Below, piece after piece: positions 23,565-37,753 of a stretch of DNA of 64,000 nt (its first letter is position 1; each line of letters opens with the position of its first letter). The position numbers and the translations under genes are program-made. This stretch comes from Phlebiopsis flavidoalba. Lineage: Eukaryota; Basidiomycota; Agaricomycetes; Polyporales; Phanerochaetaceae. The notes beneath the pieces are model-generated. The model had not been told where the DNA came from, did no database searches, and saw only the letters and a program-made list of their open reading frames with translations. The stretch is taken from the NCBI GenBank assembly GCA_035772785.1, contig JAOCPU010000005.1, positions 744,001 to 808,000 on the forward strand, written 5' to 3'.

Positions 23565-23994
23565 GTGATATCGGACTGAAATGCGAAGGGGAAAATGTAT
23601 TCTGGATGATTCATGTGCTTGTACCATTGAAACTCAATTAAACATCCCACAATCTCACGCGTCGCTGAAAGCTTTTGTTGGGGGTATTCCAGAGGCACAG
23701 AACATTGCACCTCATTTACGCTTGTGGGCATATTTCATAGGAGTTCTAAAAAGAGTCAGAAAGAGTCAGTGTGTCATGAACACATGTGAATCAACAGAAG
23801 CCGCTATTTCATCGCTTAGTCAGCAGAAATCATGTAAGTAAACGCCGAAAGGACTGATTATTATTGGCGTCTCTGCACTTTACCTCCTCAAGCCTGCTAC
23901 TACTACCGCCTGCGAGTCACATCCCTGCACAGGGTGGCTGTTGTCAGCCTACATAAACTCTCAAAAGACTTGGGAAATATCCAGAGCTAGAGAT
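23565..23994. other. Intergenic between HEM2 and ILS1
   Basis: 430 nt separating two plus-strand genes. It must hold the HEM2 terminator region and the ILS1 promoter. No clear TATA box stands out, although CATAAAC lies about 43 nt before the ILS1 ATG. A short minus-strand frame at 23537-23731 has no domain. Confidence 0.4.
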
Positions 23995-26900
23995 ATGTCT
24001 TTCCCCCCACACGATCGTGAGTCATCGTCTTTCTATCGGCGTCTTCGCGCTCGTCTGACTCTCTGTAGTCGGATCGTCCTTCAACTTTGCCAAGGAGGAG
24101 GAGAAGGTTATACAGTACTGGCGGGACATTGATGCGTTTTCAAACCAGCTTGAAGCTGTCGGAGGGTCGCCCAGAGTTCACCTTCTACGACGGCCCCCCC
24201 ATTCGCGCGACTGGGGCTTGCCGCACTATGGTCATTTGCTTGCAGGAACTATCAAGGTCAGTCCCACTTTCTTCTCATAATGACCCTTCGATCCTCAGAT
24301 AAACTATCCAGGACATTGTAACAACGGCACGCGCACGTCAGCGGACACCACGTCACTCGCCGCTTCGGATGGGACACACACGGCTTGCCCGTCGAGCACC
24401 GAGATCGACAAACGGTTGAACATCACCGTGGCGTGACGATGTTATGAAGATGGGAATCGCAAAGTACAATGAGAGTGTCGCTCCAATTGTCATGCGATAC
24501 TCGTCCGAGTGGCGGCAGACCGTCGAGCGTATGGTCGCTGGATCGACTTTGACAACGACTACAAGACCCTCAATATCTCGTTCATGGAGTCCTGTGTGGT
24601 GGGCCTTCAGCGAACTCTTCAAAAAGGATCTCGTATACCGTGGACAGAGGGTCATGCCGTACTCCACTGGATGCTTGACGCCGCTATCGAATTTCGAGGC
24701 CGGACAGAGTTACAAGGACGTCAATGATCCGGCTGGTATGTGATAAGTCTCAGCTATACGTTGCACATCTCACGGGACTTATTCTACAGTTACCGTCGCT
24801 TTCCCTCTTGTCGACGATCGCAAAACCTCAGGGGCTCCTCTCCTCGCATGGACAACGACACCATGGACCCTTCCCTCTAATTTGGCACTTTGCGTACACC
24901 CCGAATACACCTACGTCAAGATCCACGACGAACAACACGACCAAAATTTCATCCTCCACGAGAACCTCCTCCGCACTCTCTACAAGGACCCGAAGAAAGC
25001 CAAATTCAAGAAGCTTGGTACTTTCAAAGGTTCGGACATGAAGGGTTGGCGTTACGTCCCACTGTTCGAGTATTTCACGGAGCAGGTACGTCCATCTAAA
25101 GCCTCCTCTTGAAGTCTTGCTGAACGATCTTATCAGTTCGAGGACCGGGCCTTCCGTGTTCTCAATGATACCTACGTTACTGCCGACGATGGTACCGGTA
25201 TCGTTCACCAAGCACCAGCATTCGGTGAGGACGATCACCGCGTTTCCGTAGAAAACGGCGTCATTTCGTGCGGATGAGATGCCCCCCGTGCCCTATCGAT
25301 GACGCCGGACGCTTTACGAAGGAGGTCCCCGACTTCGAAGGTCAACACGTCAAGGTACATGGTCTAGTATCATCAGCATGCTCAATTCAACTAATCGTCC
25401 TTGAATAGGCCGCAGACAAGGATATCCAGAAGGTGTTGAAAGCGAAAGGCCGGCTCATCGTACAATCAACCCTCAACCACTCGTATCCCTTCTGCTGGAG
25501 GCACGTCATTACCTTTTTCTAGGCTTACCCACTCCCGCTGACCGCCACGCAGATCAGGCACTCCCCTCATCTACCGCGCCATCCCGGCGTGGTTTGTCCG
25601 CGTCACTCCTGTTGTCGATCAGCTCGTCGCCAACAACAAGGAAACTCGCTGGGTCCCGCAGAATGTCGGCGACAACCGCTTCGGTAACTGGCTCGCGAAC
25701 GCGCGAGACTGGAATATTTCGCGGAATCGTTACTGTTGGGGGGCAACGCCCATCCCGCTATGGGTGAGCGATGACTACGAGGAGGTACGATGCACTATTT
25801 TTTGTAATACGATTGGATACTAAGTCAGGTACAGATTGTATGCGTCGGCTCCGTCGAGGAGCTCGAAAGACTCTCTGGCGTGAAGGGCATCAACGACCTG
25901 CACCGTGACAAGATTGATCACATCACCATCCCATCAAAGCAGGGTAAAGGACAGCTCAAGCGTATTGAGGAGGTGTTCGACTGTTGGTTCGAGTCTGGAA
26001 GGTACGTACGCTGTGTGAGAAGACACGGCTGTAATAATGGAGGACAATCTTCAGCATGCCATAAACGCTCAACAGCACTATCCCTTCGAGAACAAGGATG
26101 CGTTCGAGAATGGCTTCCCCGCTGACTTCGCTCCGAGGGTATCGACCAGACGAGAGGTGCGTGCATCTCGAGTCAGAGCGCATTGCATTGCAAACCGACG
26201 TGATCAGGTTGGTTCTAACACCCTGCTTGTGCTCTCGACACATCTCTTTGGCAAGGCGCCATGGAAGAACCTCATTGTCACTGGTCTCGTTCTCGCCGCG
26301 TAAGTACAAAATGACTAGGCGTGATAATGTTTGCTCATTTCCCGTCAGCGACGGCAAGAAGATGAGCAAGAGTTTAAAGAACTACCCAGATCCCAATCTC
26401 GTCATCGACCAATACGGCGCTGACGCCACACGGTGTGTACATCTAATGCACTGCGCTGAGCATGTCTAATATTACCTGACAGAATGTTCCTCGTCAACTC
26501 GCCCATCGTTCGCATGCGACAACCTCCGTTTCCGCGAAGAAGGCGTGCGCGAGGTGATCTCGCGTGTGCTCCTCACCGTGGCTGAACGCCTTCCGCTTCT
26601 TCCTCGGCCAGGTCGCACTCCACCGCAAGACGGGTCTGCTCGACTTCAAGTACAACCCGCACGCGCCTGTGTCGAATAACGTCATGGATCGATGGATCCT
26701 TGCGCGTTGTCAGTCGCTCATTAAGCTTGTCCGGGAGGAGATGGCGGCTTACAGGCTGTACACCATTATCCCACGACTGCTGGACCTTGTCGACGAACTG
26801 ACAAATTGGTACATTCGGTTCAACCGTAAGCGGTTAAAGGGCGAAGACGGGAAGGAGGATACTATGGCTGCGATGAATACGTTGTTCGAGACGTTGTTCA

Positions 26901-27934
26901 CGCTCTGCCGCACGATGGTGGGTTTCATCTCAGACACGATGGGCTTCATGCTGATGGCGGCAATAGTCCTCATACACACCGTTCTTGACCGAGAACATCT
27001 ACCAAAGCCTGCGGCCGTTCATTCCCGAGGATCCGAAGGCGGGCGATACTCGTTCCATCCACTTTATCCTTTTCCCCGAGGTCAAGGAGGAATACTTCGA
27101 CGTTGTCATCGAGCGGCAAGTCAAGCGTATGCAAACTGTCATTGAGTTGACTCGCGTGCTGCGTGAGCGACACAATCTCTCTTTGAAGGTGCGTATTCGA
27201 TACGATCTAGGCTCGCAGATTAACTAATGAGATATACAGACTCCTCTACGCGAGCTCCTCGTATTCCACCCTGATCAGGAATGGCTTGACGACGCCAAGT
27301 CCCTCCAACGATACATCCAATCCGAGCTCAATGTCCGGGACGTCGTCTTCACCTCCGACGAGGCTCTCTCTGGCGTACGGTACAAGGCGGTCGCCGACTG
27401 GCCCGTCCTCGGACGAAAGCTGCGCAAGGATATCGGGCGGGTCAAGAATGCTCTGCCTAAGGTATCGAGCGACGACATCAAACGCTACAGCGAGACGGGC
27501 AAGCTGACGGTTGACGGTATCGAGCTCGTTGAGGGTGACCTTGCCGTGCAGCGCTTCATCGAGCTGCCGCAGACAGTCCGAGGCACAGTACTCGACGAAC
27601 ACGGACACGACGTCGTCGTGCGCCTCGACATCCAGATCCATCCCGACCTCGTCGGCGAGTGGCTCTCGCGTGAGATGATCAACCGTTGTACAGAAGCTTC
27701 GTAAAGCGGCGGGACTGCAGGCAACGGACGACGTGGATGTGTTCTACAAGTTCGAGTCGGGCGACGGCGAGGATATTCTTGCTGCGATGAAGGAGCACGG
27801 GCGAGGTCATCCAGAGAACAGTTCGTAGTGTGCCCAAGGACGTTAGCGTGCGGAAGGCCAGCCAGGAGGTGCTTATCGAGGAGGAGCAGGAGATCGCAGA
27901 GGTCAAGTTCGTCCTCTCGCTGGCACGTCTGTGA
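23995..27934 (+). CDS. ILS1: Isoleucyl-tRNA synthetase, cytosolic
   Basis: Charges tRNA-Ile with isoleucine for cytosolic translation. It is a class Ia synthetase of about 1,050-1,100 residues. The start MSFPPHD at 23995 is followed at once by an intron, then [22 protein letters not shown]. The HIGH-class motif appears as HYGH at 24224-24235 within [14 protein letters not shown]. The editing domain includes [19 protein letters not shown] and [15 protein letters not shown]. Later come [26 protein letters not shown] and the KMSKS motif at 26359-26373. The anticodon-binding and C-terminal domains run from [14 protein letters not shown] to [11 protein letters not shown], stop 27932-27934. Around a dozen short introns are recognisable. 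Single-base indels occur, such as an extra A in WFYTLL near 26216. Expression should be constitutive. It lies tail-to-tail with SNU23, 74 bp apart. Confidence 0.95.
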
Positions 27935-28008
27935 GAGAGCGGATTAGAGAGAGAAATCAAACAAACATGTATTAAGATGTTACATGTTAGAATACACATT
28001 CCAGGTAC

Positions 28009-28830
28009 TTATACTAGTGGCTGCACTGTTGGGGAGCGGGACGTTATTTCTTTGTTTGTGCCAAACCCGCTGAAGCCCATCATAGACATCATATCGTTGC
28101 CGTCTTGCTGCATCGCGGTGTCCTTCGCAAGCTCAACACGAGCTTGCTCTTTTTTGGGCCTTCTTCTGGGCTTTCTTCTCAGCCCGAGCTGTCGCTTCCT
28201 TCTCTTTGATTTCGGCTAGTCGTTTCTCAAAGTCATAGGATTTTGCATTCGACGCGTCTTTTGTCTTCTCGCGCAGAAAACGCTATACGAGCCCTGACTT
28301 GTTCAACAGTAGAGCGTTCTATCTTCGTTTGTCTGACCCAATGCACGCAAGTCTAGACATAATTGTCAAAGGGCTGCGTTAAGGCAAAGATGATATGAAA
28401 CGTACGAGCTCGGCCGTTTATATGGTCCAGGTAACCTGTACTGTCTTTGTATGTACGATCGCATGCTTCACAGTAGAATCCTGGCACTCCAGGTCCGGCG
28501 CCCGCTCGCACTCTGGACAACCATCGTCTTTCCGAGGTTCTTGTCCAGATCTAATGAGCCCTCACGACGCTTCATGAGTTCTGTGGGCTTCGGCAAGTCA
28601 TCTTTGCGTCCTCTGCGAGGCTTCTTTCCTGGGACTCGGTCAACAAACCGCGTACCAGCTGGATGTGTCAATGTGCGCACCTTGCTTCAGCCGTTCCTCA
28701 TTCTCCTTCATACGGTCCCTCTCCTCCTCATCCTCTTTTTGGCCTTCTCTGCATACTCTTCTTTGTCCCATTTCTTCCTGAAGTCTGTGTCCGCTGCTTT
28801 TGTGCCGTATGCGCCGCCTTGTCCAGACAT
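28009..28830 (-). CDS. SNU23: U4/U6.U5 tri-snRNP zinc-finger protein, SNU23/ZMAT2
   Basis: A small nuclear splicing factor that joins the pre-catalytic spliceosome. The start at 28830 gives MSGQGGAYGTKAADTDFRKKWDKEEYAEKAKKR, typical of ZMAT2, then a charged helix. A segment with RVPGKKPRRGRKDDLPKPTELMKRREGSLDLDKNLGKTMVVQ follows in the 28,470-28,660 exon. The matrin-type C2H2 finger reads FYCEACDRTYKDSTGYLDHINGR near 28410-28480. After an intron comes the conserved IERSTVEQVRARI, then a Lys/Glu/Ala-rich coiled coil. The C-terminus MMGFSGFGTNK matches the family's MGFSGFGSTKK end. The stop is at 28009-28011 with a short extra tail. Indels break the frame just before the finger. The promoter region is shared with UGP1, which is transcribed the other way. 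Confidence 0.92.
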
Positions 28831-29475
28831 TGAGAGAAGGAAGGTGATGGAGAGGGAACGGGTGTGCTTTAGACGTCACTGGTATTTCGGATAACACTAT
28901 ACCAGTGATGAAGGTAAGTTGTGTTTTTGAATCGGGTAGCGGAGGATTTAGTCTCCGACGGTTACTACCAGTGATTACACTACTCACTGGTCATTTCATT
29001 CACCACACTGATCGTGAGAACGTTGATAAAGCCGCTGGCCAAGCTCACACTCTGAGTTGCTTCAACATCATCCGCCTCCACCCTTCTCGTAAACAGCTCA
29101 CAATATGACTTAGAACTTCCTGTCTGCCCTTGACATGCTCATATCTGTACTCGCAGCTTGAAAAGTATCCTGAGCGTGCATCGCATCAGTGCTCGAGCAT
29201 CCAGGAGCCACTTAACAGTGCTGCTAAACGCAGATCCACAATACGCTAAGCATGGGAGATCCTCGCCATAAATGTGGTAGGATCCCTTTGCAGAACTCCA
29301 GACGCTGGATCGTCGTGGTCGGATTATATGTCCCCCTGATACTGTGCGTGGCCGGGATCCTGCCCATACACACGGCCATGCATGTCCTATCCATGGTTGG
29401 CTCATTGCCGTGTCGATCTCATAACTGATCGTGCTCAGGGTGTGCATCAGTTTTTGAACCGTCTCGCTCCTCATC
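28831..29475. other. Divergent promoter region of SNU23 and UGP1
   Basis: About 650 nt between the two start codons. Minus-strand frames of 115-129 codons overlap it but lack domains and splice signals. The UGP1 start is uncertain, so part of this stretch may be its leader. Confidence 0.4.
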
Positions 29476-31742
<2,267 letters not shown>

Positions 31743-33031
31743 CCACACCATCAATCGGAAGCGCCTGGTCCTAAGGAATTGAAGGGCAATAGATATCCTT
31801 ATTCTCACACGCCTCATTTCTCCTTCCGTACCTTTATTGAGTCACGAAGCTCGTCACAAAATGATTCGACTATAGTGTATTTTGCATCGACTTTGGACCC
31901 GCAGCCGAGTAAGACACGAACGAGAGAAAAAGCGAGATACGACCGAGGGGAGGGGGCTCGTATAGACTGTGGCGTGAGGATCTCGTATTATCTGGAACTC
32001 GAACGCAATAGGAACTAAGACTGCTGGACTCGTCTGATGAGGCTGGGCAAGTTTGGTTATAGCCAATATGATATTCTGGCACAAAGAATCAGCGTGGATG
32101 GCCGAATACATGAATGGACACACTTAAATTGCCAGAAAAAGGTGCGATGAGCCTCTAAGTGGTGTCATAATTCAAAAAAGATTATCCAAAAACTCTTCAA
32201 ATTAGGTCCGTAAGGCACCCTGTCTAAGCGGTCAGTCATTTAACACAACTGGCTCTTGTGTCCTCAGACGCCTAGGTCCTCCCGAGGCAAGGCGCGGACA
32301 GCTCCTGTTGGCACTCGGCACGAATACGACAGCTGAAACATTCCTGAAAAAAGTCGAATGACCGTTACTCTACTCCAACTGCAGTGTACGAATTTTCTTA
32401 GCCCTTTACGCATGGAGCTGACCCTCCTTGATTAGTCAATACTCCGCGGATTGCGCTCAGATATAGATTGTTGGCGTCGTGGTGGATAATCAACATCCCA
32501 CTAACGCTAATACTGGTGGGATTAACGGAAACGTATAGGGACCCTCTCGTTAGACATCATGCTACGGGGACGTTAATTCTGGCCAAACTCTGCTTTTCCT
32601 TGCACCCTCCCGCTCCTGCGCAGTCCCGGTGATGGGGCGGCACGCGAGATTTCATTGGCAAACTCGTCAGGTCCTTCCTCGGAACACGGCTATCTTCAAT
32701 CGCCTCCTGACTACGTCTCGGTCTGCGACAGGCTGAGGTATGCAGGGAAAGTATAACCGCCGCACCAAAGAGGCCGTTTCTTCTCAGCGATCTGGTCGAG
32801 CGCCCGTACTAGTCATATCTGCTGACGCGCACAACGTGGGTGCTTGAGTGCGTTTGCCCCAAATAGGAAGCGCCTAAACCTTCGCGCACTGACCGGTGCA
32901 GACCGTTGGTTTTCGCCACGCTCGACGTAGTAAGCCACAATAAGCCGTCTAATAACACTTGGCTGATGGCACCTGCCCGCAGGTTATCAAAGTGTTCTCG
33001 CTTAAACCGATGTTGACCGTGCAATGCTCGG
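31743..33031. other. 1.3-kb intergenic, nothing recognised
   Basis: AT-rich near 32170-32240 and otherwise unremarkable. Frames below 90 codons lack domains. No repeats, tRNA or transposon sequence recognised. Confidence 0.4.
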
Positions 33032-33039
33032 TATTTAAG
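33032..33039 (+). promoter_or_regulatory. TATA-like element of the MFS gene
   Basis: TATTTAAG lies 107 nt before the MFS start at 33147 and is followed by a C-rich leader, a common fungal promoter arrangement. Confidence 0.4.
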
Positions 33040-33146
33040 GGGGAGCCTCCTTCGAAAGTCTAGCCCTGCTAGTACCCCTCCCGCCCGCCTTCAACAGGCA
33101 CCCCTCACCCTTCTACCCAGTCTTATTCTCAGCTGGCCTGGCTTCG

Positions 33147-35371
33147 ATGGAGAAAGAAAGCCAGTCCACCGCTACTCTCCCGACGGCGAACCCCAGGCCT
33201 ACGTCTGGGTCTTCTGAGAAGTACGATCCGTATCTTGTAACACTAGTGCCCTCAGACGATCCGATATCGCTCCCACTATGGCGGAGGTGGCTTGCGACGG
33301 TCATTATCAACCTTGGTGCCATATGTGTCACGGGCGCATCAGCCATGGTGAGTCGGTGGCTTACCCCGCCCCGCCCGCTGTCAATGCTGACAATGTTCGC
33401 GTCGGCAGGCCGCGACCGCAGAGATCTCGGTGGCACAGGAGTTCAACGTGTCGACGGAGGTGACAACGCTTTCCGTCACGCTCTTTACCCTCGGTCTCGG
33501 CGTCGGGCCAATTCTCATTGGGCCCCTCGCGGAGATGATTGGCCAAAGAGTGATATACCTCGGGTCGTTTTTCCTCATGTGGTGCTTTAATGGCGCGATA
33601 CAGCATTCTCGCATAGTCTCGGTAGGGTCTTTCTGCGCCTTGGCTGATACGTCATGCACTAACGAATCTCCCTGAAGCCGTTCATCTTATCTTCGCGTTT
33701 CATTGCGGGCTTCTGTGGGTCCCGCATTCCTGAGTATAGGCGGGCAAGGGGGGGGGGGGGGGGGGGGGCACCATCACCAATCTTTTCTCCCCCGCGGATG
33801 TTTGGCGTGTGAGTCATATCTTCTGCGTAGCCTTTGGGACAGCTAACTCCATACGGCGATTACTCTACCAGCCCCATGGCTGCGTCTAACGATTTCACGT
33901 TTTATTGGTCCGGTAGTCACCCCGATGTTCCAAGGGTTACCTGCAATGCTGTTGGGAAATTACCAGTTTATCTAACTTTTTTGTAGTTTTGTCTATTCAG
34001 TACGCGCCACGAAAATGGCCATGGTTACAAAGCGCCATCACTGACATGTCGCGAAACAACCGCCCGGATGGCAGATGGATGTATTACGTCTTGTTGATGT
34101 CGGGGAGTTCGCACTGGAGACCATTGCGCTGTTGGCTATCCCCCCGGAGACCAGTACAGGGCGTATTTGTTGAGAAGAAAGAGCCAAGAGGTAGGCCCCA
34201 AATTGAATGCGTATATGGTTCTATCTCATCCGGTTTCTCGGATAGGCCTCCGGCTCCACAGAGTCCGCGCATACTGGGGGACTCGGAACTACTATTCAAG
34301 TTCTTAGCCAGCGAGAAGCAGTCGCACCAGCCTGTCAGGGGACCTCTGGAAGGGTTTGAAGGATATCATTGGTCCGTCGCTGAGTCTGTTCTTTGCTGGT
34401 CGTAATCGGCCTTATTTACGGGCGTGTCCTAGCCATCATGGTCTTCGATCGAATGGCGTTCCTTCTTAACGACGTTTTGGTGAGTTCAGCGGTTCAGCAT
34501 CTGGTTTAATAAACGTCTCTTATGCGTACATAAGGCTGTCTCTTATCCTCGGCATCCTCTACCTGACATTCCAAGCCTTTCCCATCATCTTTGCTGGAAA
34601 ACATGGGTTCAACCCCGGCCAAACAAAATCTGTCATTCATGGGAGTTCTCATTGGCGAGCTCATTGCGCTAGCCAGCATGGTGTACTGGGCGCCGTAAGT
34701 CCATTTCTCGCTGGTCCTGACCTATTACCTATTTCGCAGCTGATAGGCATGATAGATGGGGCATCGAGTGGCTGCAAAGCACGGCGGTAATCCTCCTCCT
34801 GAAGTGTGGTTCGCCATGGGCAAGATTGGCGGAATCCTCATCCCTTCTATCAGTACGCCGCGCCTCCTCATTGCTAAACTCCTGTTCGTCCTGACACATT
34901 CCCCCATAGGTCTCTTCTGCCTTGCCTTCACGACCTACCAGCCGTCCACTGGGTCGCGCCCATCATCGCCTCGCTCCCCTTCGGCACAGGCATCTCCTTC
35001 GTCTATACATCTCCGTATTCACCTACTTCGTCACCGCATACCGACCCATGGCCTTCCGCCACGCTCTCTGGCTGCGCAATCATGCGTACATCGTTCGGCG
35101 CTGCGTTTCCCGCTGTTTGCGAATCAGATGTACGACCGCATGGGCACTGTCGGCGCTACCGCCTTTCTTGCGGGCCTCATGACGCTCATGGCCCCCATTA
35201 CCGTGCGTGTGAGATCGCGTTCGCTCCATATCGCATACTGACGCTCGTTCGTAGGTTTGTGTTTGCGAAGATTGGAGGGTTCGGTACGAGAGAAAGTCGC
35301 CCTATGCAACGCATTGCGACGAACAGCCGCCGACAAAGACAGACGCGTAATGCCCCGGAAGAACGTTTGTA
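33147..35371 (+). CDS. MFS transporter, drug:H+ antiporter (DHA1)-like
   Basis: A proton-coupled exporter of the major facilitator superfamily, usually in the plasma membrane and exporting drugs, polyamines or small metabolites. The N-terminus MEKESQ... is polar and leads to YDPYLVTLVPSDDPISLPLWRRW, a form common just before TM1. TM1-2 follow (LATVIINLGAICVTGASAM, intron, then AATAEISVAQEFNVSTEVTTLSVTLFTLGLGVGPILIGPLAE). Then come GQRVIYLGSFFL and RFIAGFCGSAFL, GGTITNLF, and MYYVLL. The second half starts near FDRMAFLLNDVL. Its last part contains GTGISFVYTSVFTYFVTAY and FGAAFPLFANQMYDRMGTVGATAFLAGLMTLMAPIT, then PYA-like Arg/Lys-rich C-terminus. A run of 21 G at 33748-33768 sits in the SIAGGTI codons. 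Frame breaks are common between 33700 and 34700. Confidence 0.82.
33748..33768 (+). repeat. Poly-G tract of 21 bases
   Basis: An uninterrupted run of 21 G inside the MFS coding sequence, where a few G would encode two glycines (AGGTI) in relatives. Probably an artefact of homopolymer calling, or slippage. Confidence 0.9.
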
Positions 35372-35425
35372 GTACATATTAAAAGTAGATGGGGCGGTAC
35401 GTGTAAGGTGTCATGTGCACACTAA

Positions 35426-37753
35426 TTACACTTTAGGCACAATGTAATGTAATACTGAATTCGACAGAAGCAGGGATGAGTGTGCCCCCACGCGCGTTTC
35501 ACGCGAACGTGCCCTTCCGATCCTCCTTCCGCTGGGATCGACATCCGTCAGCAGACGCGCTGCTGGTAAAAGCGGATCAACACGACTTACCATCCGTGCT
35601 CCATGGCTCAAGGCGAGGTAGAGCTTGAACAGCCGCTCGCAATCGTCGTCACCCTTGAATGGGTAGTCGGCGCCCAGTTGGTATGCCGCGGGCGAACCCA
35701 GACGTGACGGCGAGCTCGTGCATATTGAGTACTACGGCACACTGTCAACGCTCGCGGCAACACAGCAAAGGTAATCGTGAAACAGACGCACCTGACCACG
35801 CGCCTGCGTAGCTAAGGGGATAGAGTCAGCATACCTGGCGCCAGCAGATCATCCCACACGCCACGACGTACTAAGTGTTCCTCTTGCCGTTTATAAACAT
35901 CATCCAGGGCACCGTGCCGGCGTAGTGCTGCCACCGATGGCTCTGCTGCTTCCACCACTTCTCGTAGATCTTCTTGTCCGCGTCGATGTCCGTCCGCCGT
36001 CCAAAGCTGGGAGGACCCATCCCGGTCCAGGAAGATCGTCTGGAACACGTGTTGTTCGAGCGGCGGCTCCGCCGTGCCCTCTCGCGTCCTTGCCCGTGCG
36101 TGCGGACGCGCCCGCCTGGCCGTGCTCGTCGTTCTGTGCCTCGCGAGCGGCATCGCCGGGACGGGTCGGCTCTCGTTCCGGTGGCCAGACGTGTCGGTGG
36201 GATCGATGGGGCCTGCGGGTTTCTCGCCGCGAAACTGGGGTTGGTAGTGGGTCAGGTCGAAGCTCATCTCGATCTTCGACTTGTCCTCCCCCCCCTGGGG
36301 GTACTGCATCGTGTAGTACAAGGGTCGAAAGTTTTTCGATGCGAACTTGAAGGCGTCCTCAGCTTGACGACGTTCGTCCTGGCGGCGTTCCGTCTGACAG
36401 AGGAGCGTTGTGTGATGGGTTGTATTGGACTTCGTAGTACTGTTGCGCGCTGTAAGCTCGGGTGCTGAACCGCGTGAAGGACCCCCAGGTCTATCACCTT
36501 TTTCATGTACGCCAGATCGTTATGAGTGATGGTCACATCGTATATAAGTACTGACATTGCCGAGTACGCGACGCTCCAGGAAGGTGGCCTCGCTTCGTAG
36601 CAGCTTAAGACAAGAATCTGCGTCAATCGCCAGGATAAGCTTGTCAAAAGAGGCAGTCTGTGGATCTGTCTCTAGAGCCGCATCGGAGATCTTGAACTCA
36701 ATTTGAACGGATCCGTTCTTCGATTTGCTATTGCGGCTGACTATCCGGAGAACCTCGTGGTTAAACTTGAATGTAACGTTCCCGCGAGACGCTCGTGTCA
36801 GCCTTCCACGCCTGATAGCAATCGTGTAACTAAGTGGCAATCACGTCCCCAATCGGTCCCGGAATAAGCCATGTGGCTGGAAAGCTAAAATAATTTACCT
36901 TGTGCACCCCTACACGCCAGCATTGTAGGAAATGCTCGCGAGAAGACTCTTCTCGCTGAACTCAAAGAGCTTCATGCTCGGGTCCATGAAAACTCGCTCC
37001 TGTCATTTTCCCGTGGTCAGGAGGTCACTACGCATAGTCAAGCTCCGTCGATAACATACCAAGATAGCACACGATATGTACGGCGTTTGGTTTCCCGTTC
37101 CGAAAAACAGGGCGACTAGAGGATAGACCATACCCTTCTCTCCAAAGTCACCAGTCGAGAAGCGGAACATCTTGAGCATCGCGTGAACCGGTATCAGCGC
37201 GAATGGGACCTCTAACTTCTTGATGACCTTCAGGACCCGCCCGAATTTGACAAATATCGGATTGGAACTTTGCTCGTCCGTCAGCGCCGTCGGGAAAAGA
37301 CGTTCGTCCAGAAGTCGTCTCCCTTTCCGAAGCTAATTCTATGAGAAACTGAGCGTCAGCTTCAACAAACGACCGCAAGCCTTAGCGCTGCGACATACTG
37401 CATTCCGACCTCCGTCTCGGCTCGAAGCCTAACATGCGGAACATGCGCATAGTATTTGGCGAATGCCGGACTGCAGCCCTGCACCACCGTCGTTGATGTA
37501 TGACGCGCCGTACTTGTCCGCGTCGAAACCAATTAGAGATAGACGTCGCCATTCCAACTTGGATTTTCCACTGCGACTGCCCTCCTTGTCGCGAAAAATG
37601 GTGACCTTCGTACATTTGTTCGGGGTGTTGGTCTGACAGCGGGGCGAATCATACGACCGACAGGACCATGCCACTCGAGGCGCGCTGCAGCGCCCTACAG
37701 TCGATTGGCACAAATCGCTGACTGAAAACGACGATGAAGGAGTTGGAGGTCAT
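35426..37753 (-). CDS. FAD/NAD(P)-binding oxidoreductase, amine-oxidase-like fold
   Basis: Belongs to a family of uncharacterised basidiomycete flavoproteins related to NAD(P)/FAD-dependent amine oxidases and desaturases. After an N-terminal part with a poorly readable nucleotide-binding loop near 37680, it reads VTIF...DADKYGASYINDGG near 37520. NTMRMFRMLGFEP follows at about 37450. Downstream are FGRVLKVIKKLEVPFALIPVHAMLKMFRF, VYPLVALFFGTGNQTPYIS, FKFNHEVLRIVSR, and FDKLILAIDADSCLKLL with YDVTITHNDLAYMKKV. Then come PLYYTMQYPQ, KIEMSFDLTHYQPQF, HVFQTIFLD and DEDCERLFKLYLALSHGARM. Substrate and pathway are unknown. Introns lie near 37380-37330, 37060-37000, 36900-36840 and 35840-35770. The start 37753 (MTSNSF) is tentative. 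It meets the MFS gene tail-to-tail with about 54 bp between. Confidence 0.75.
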
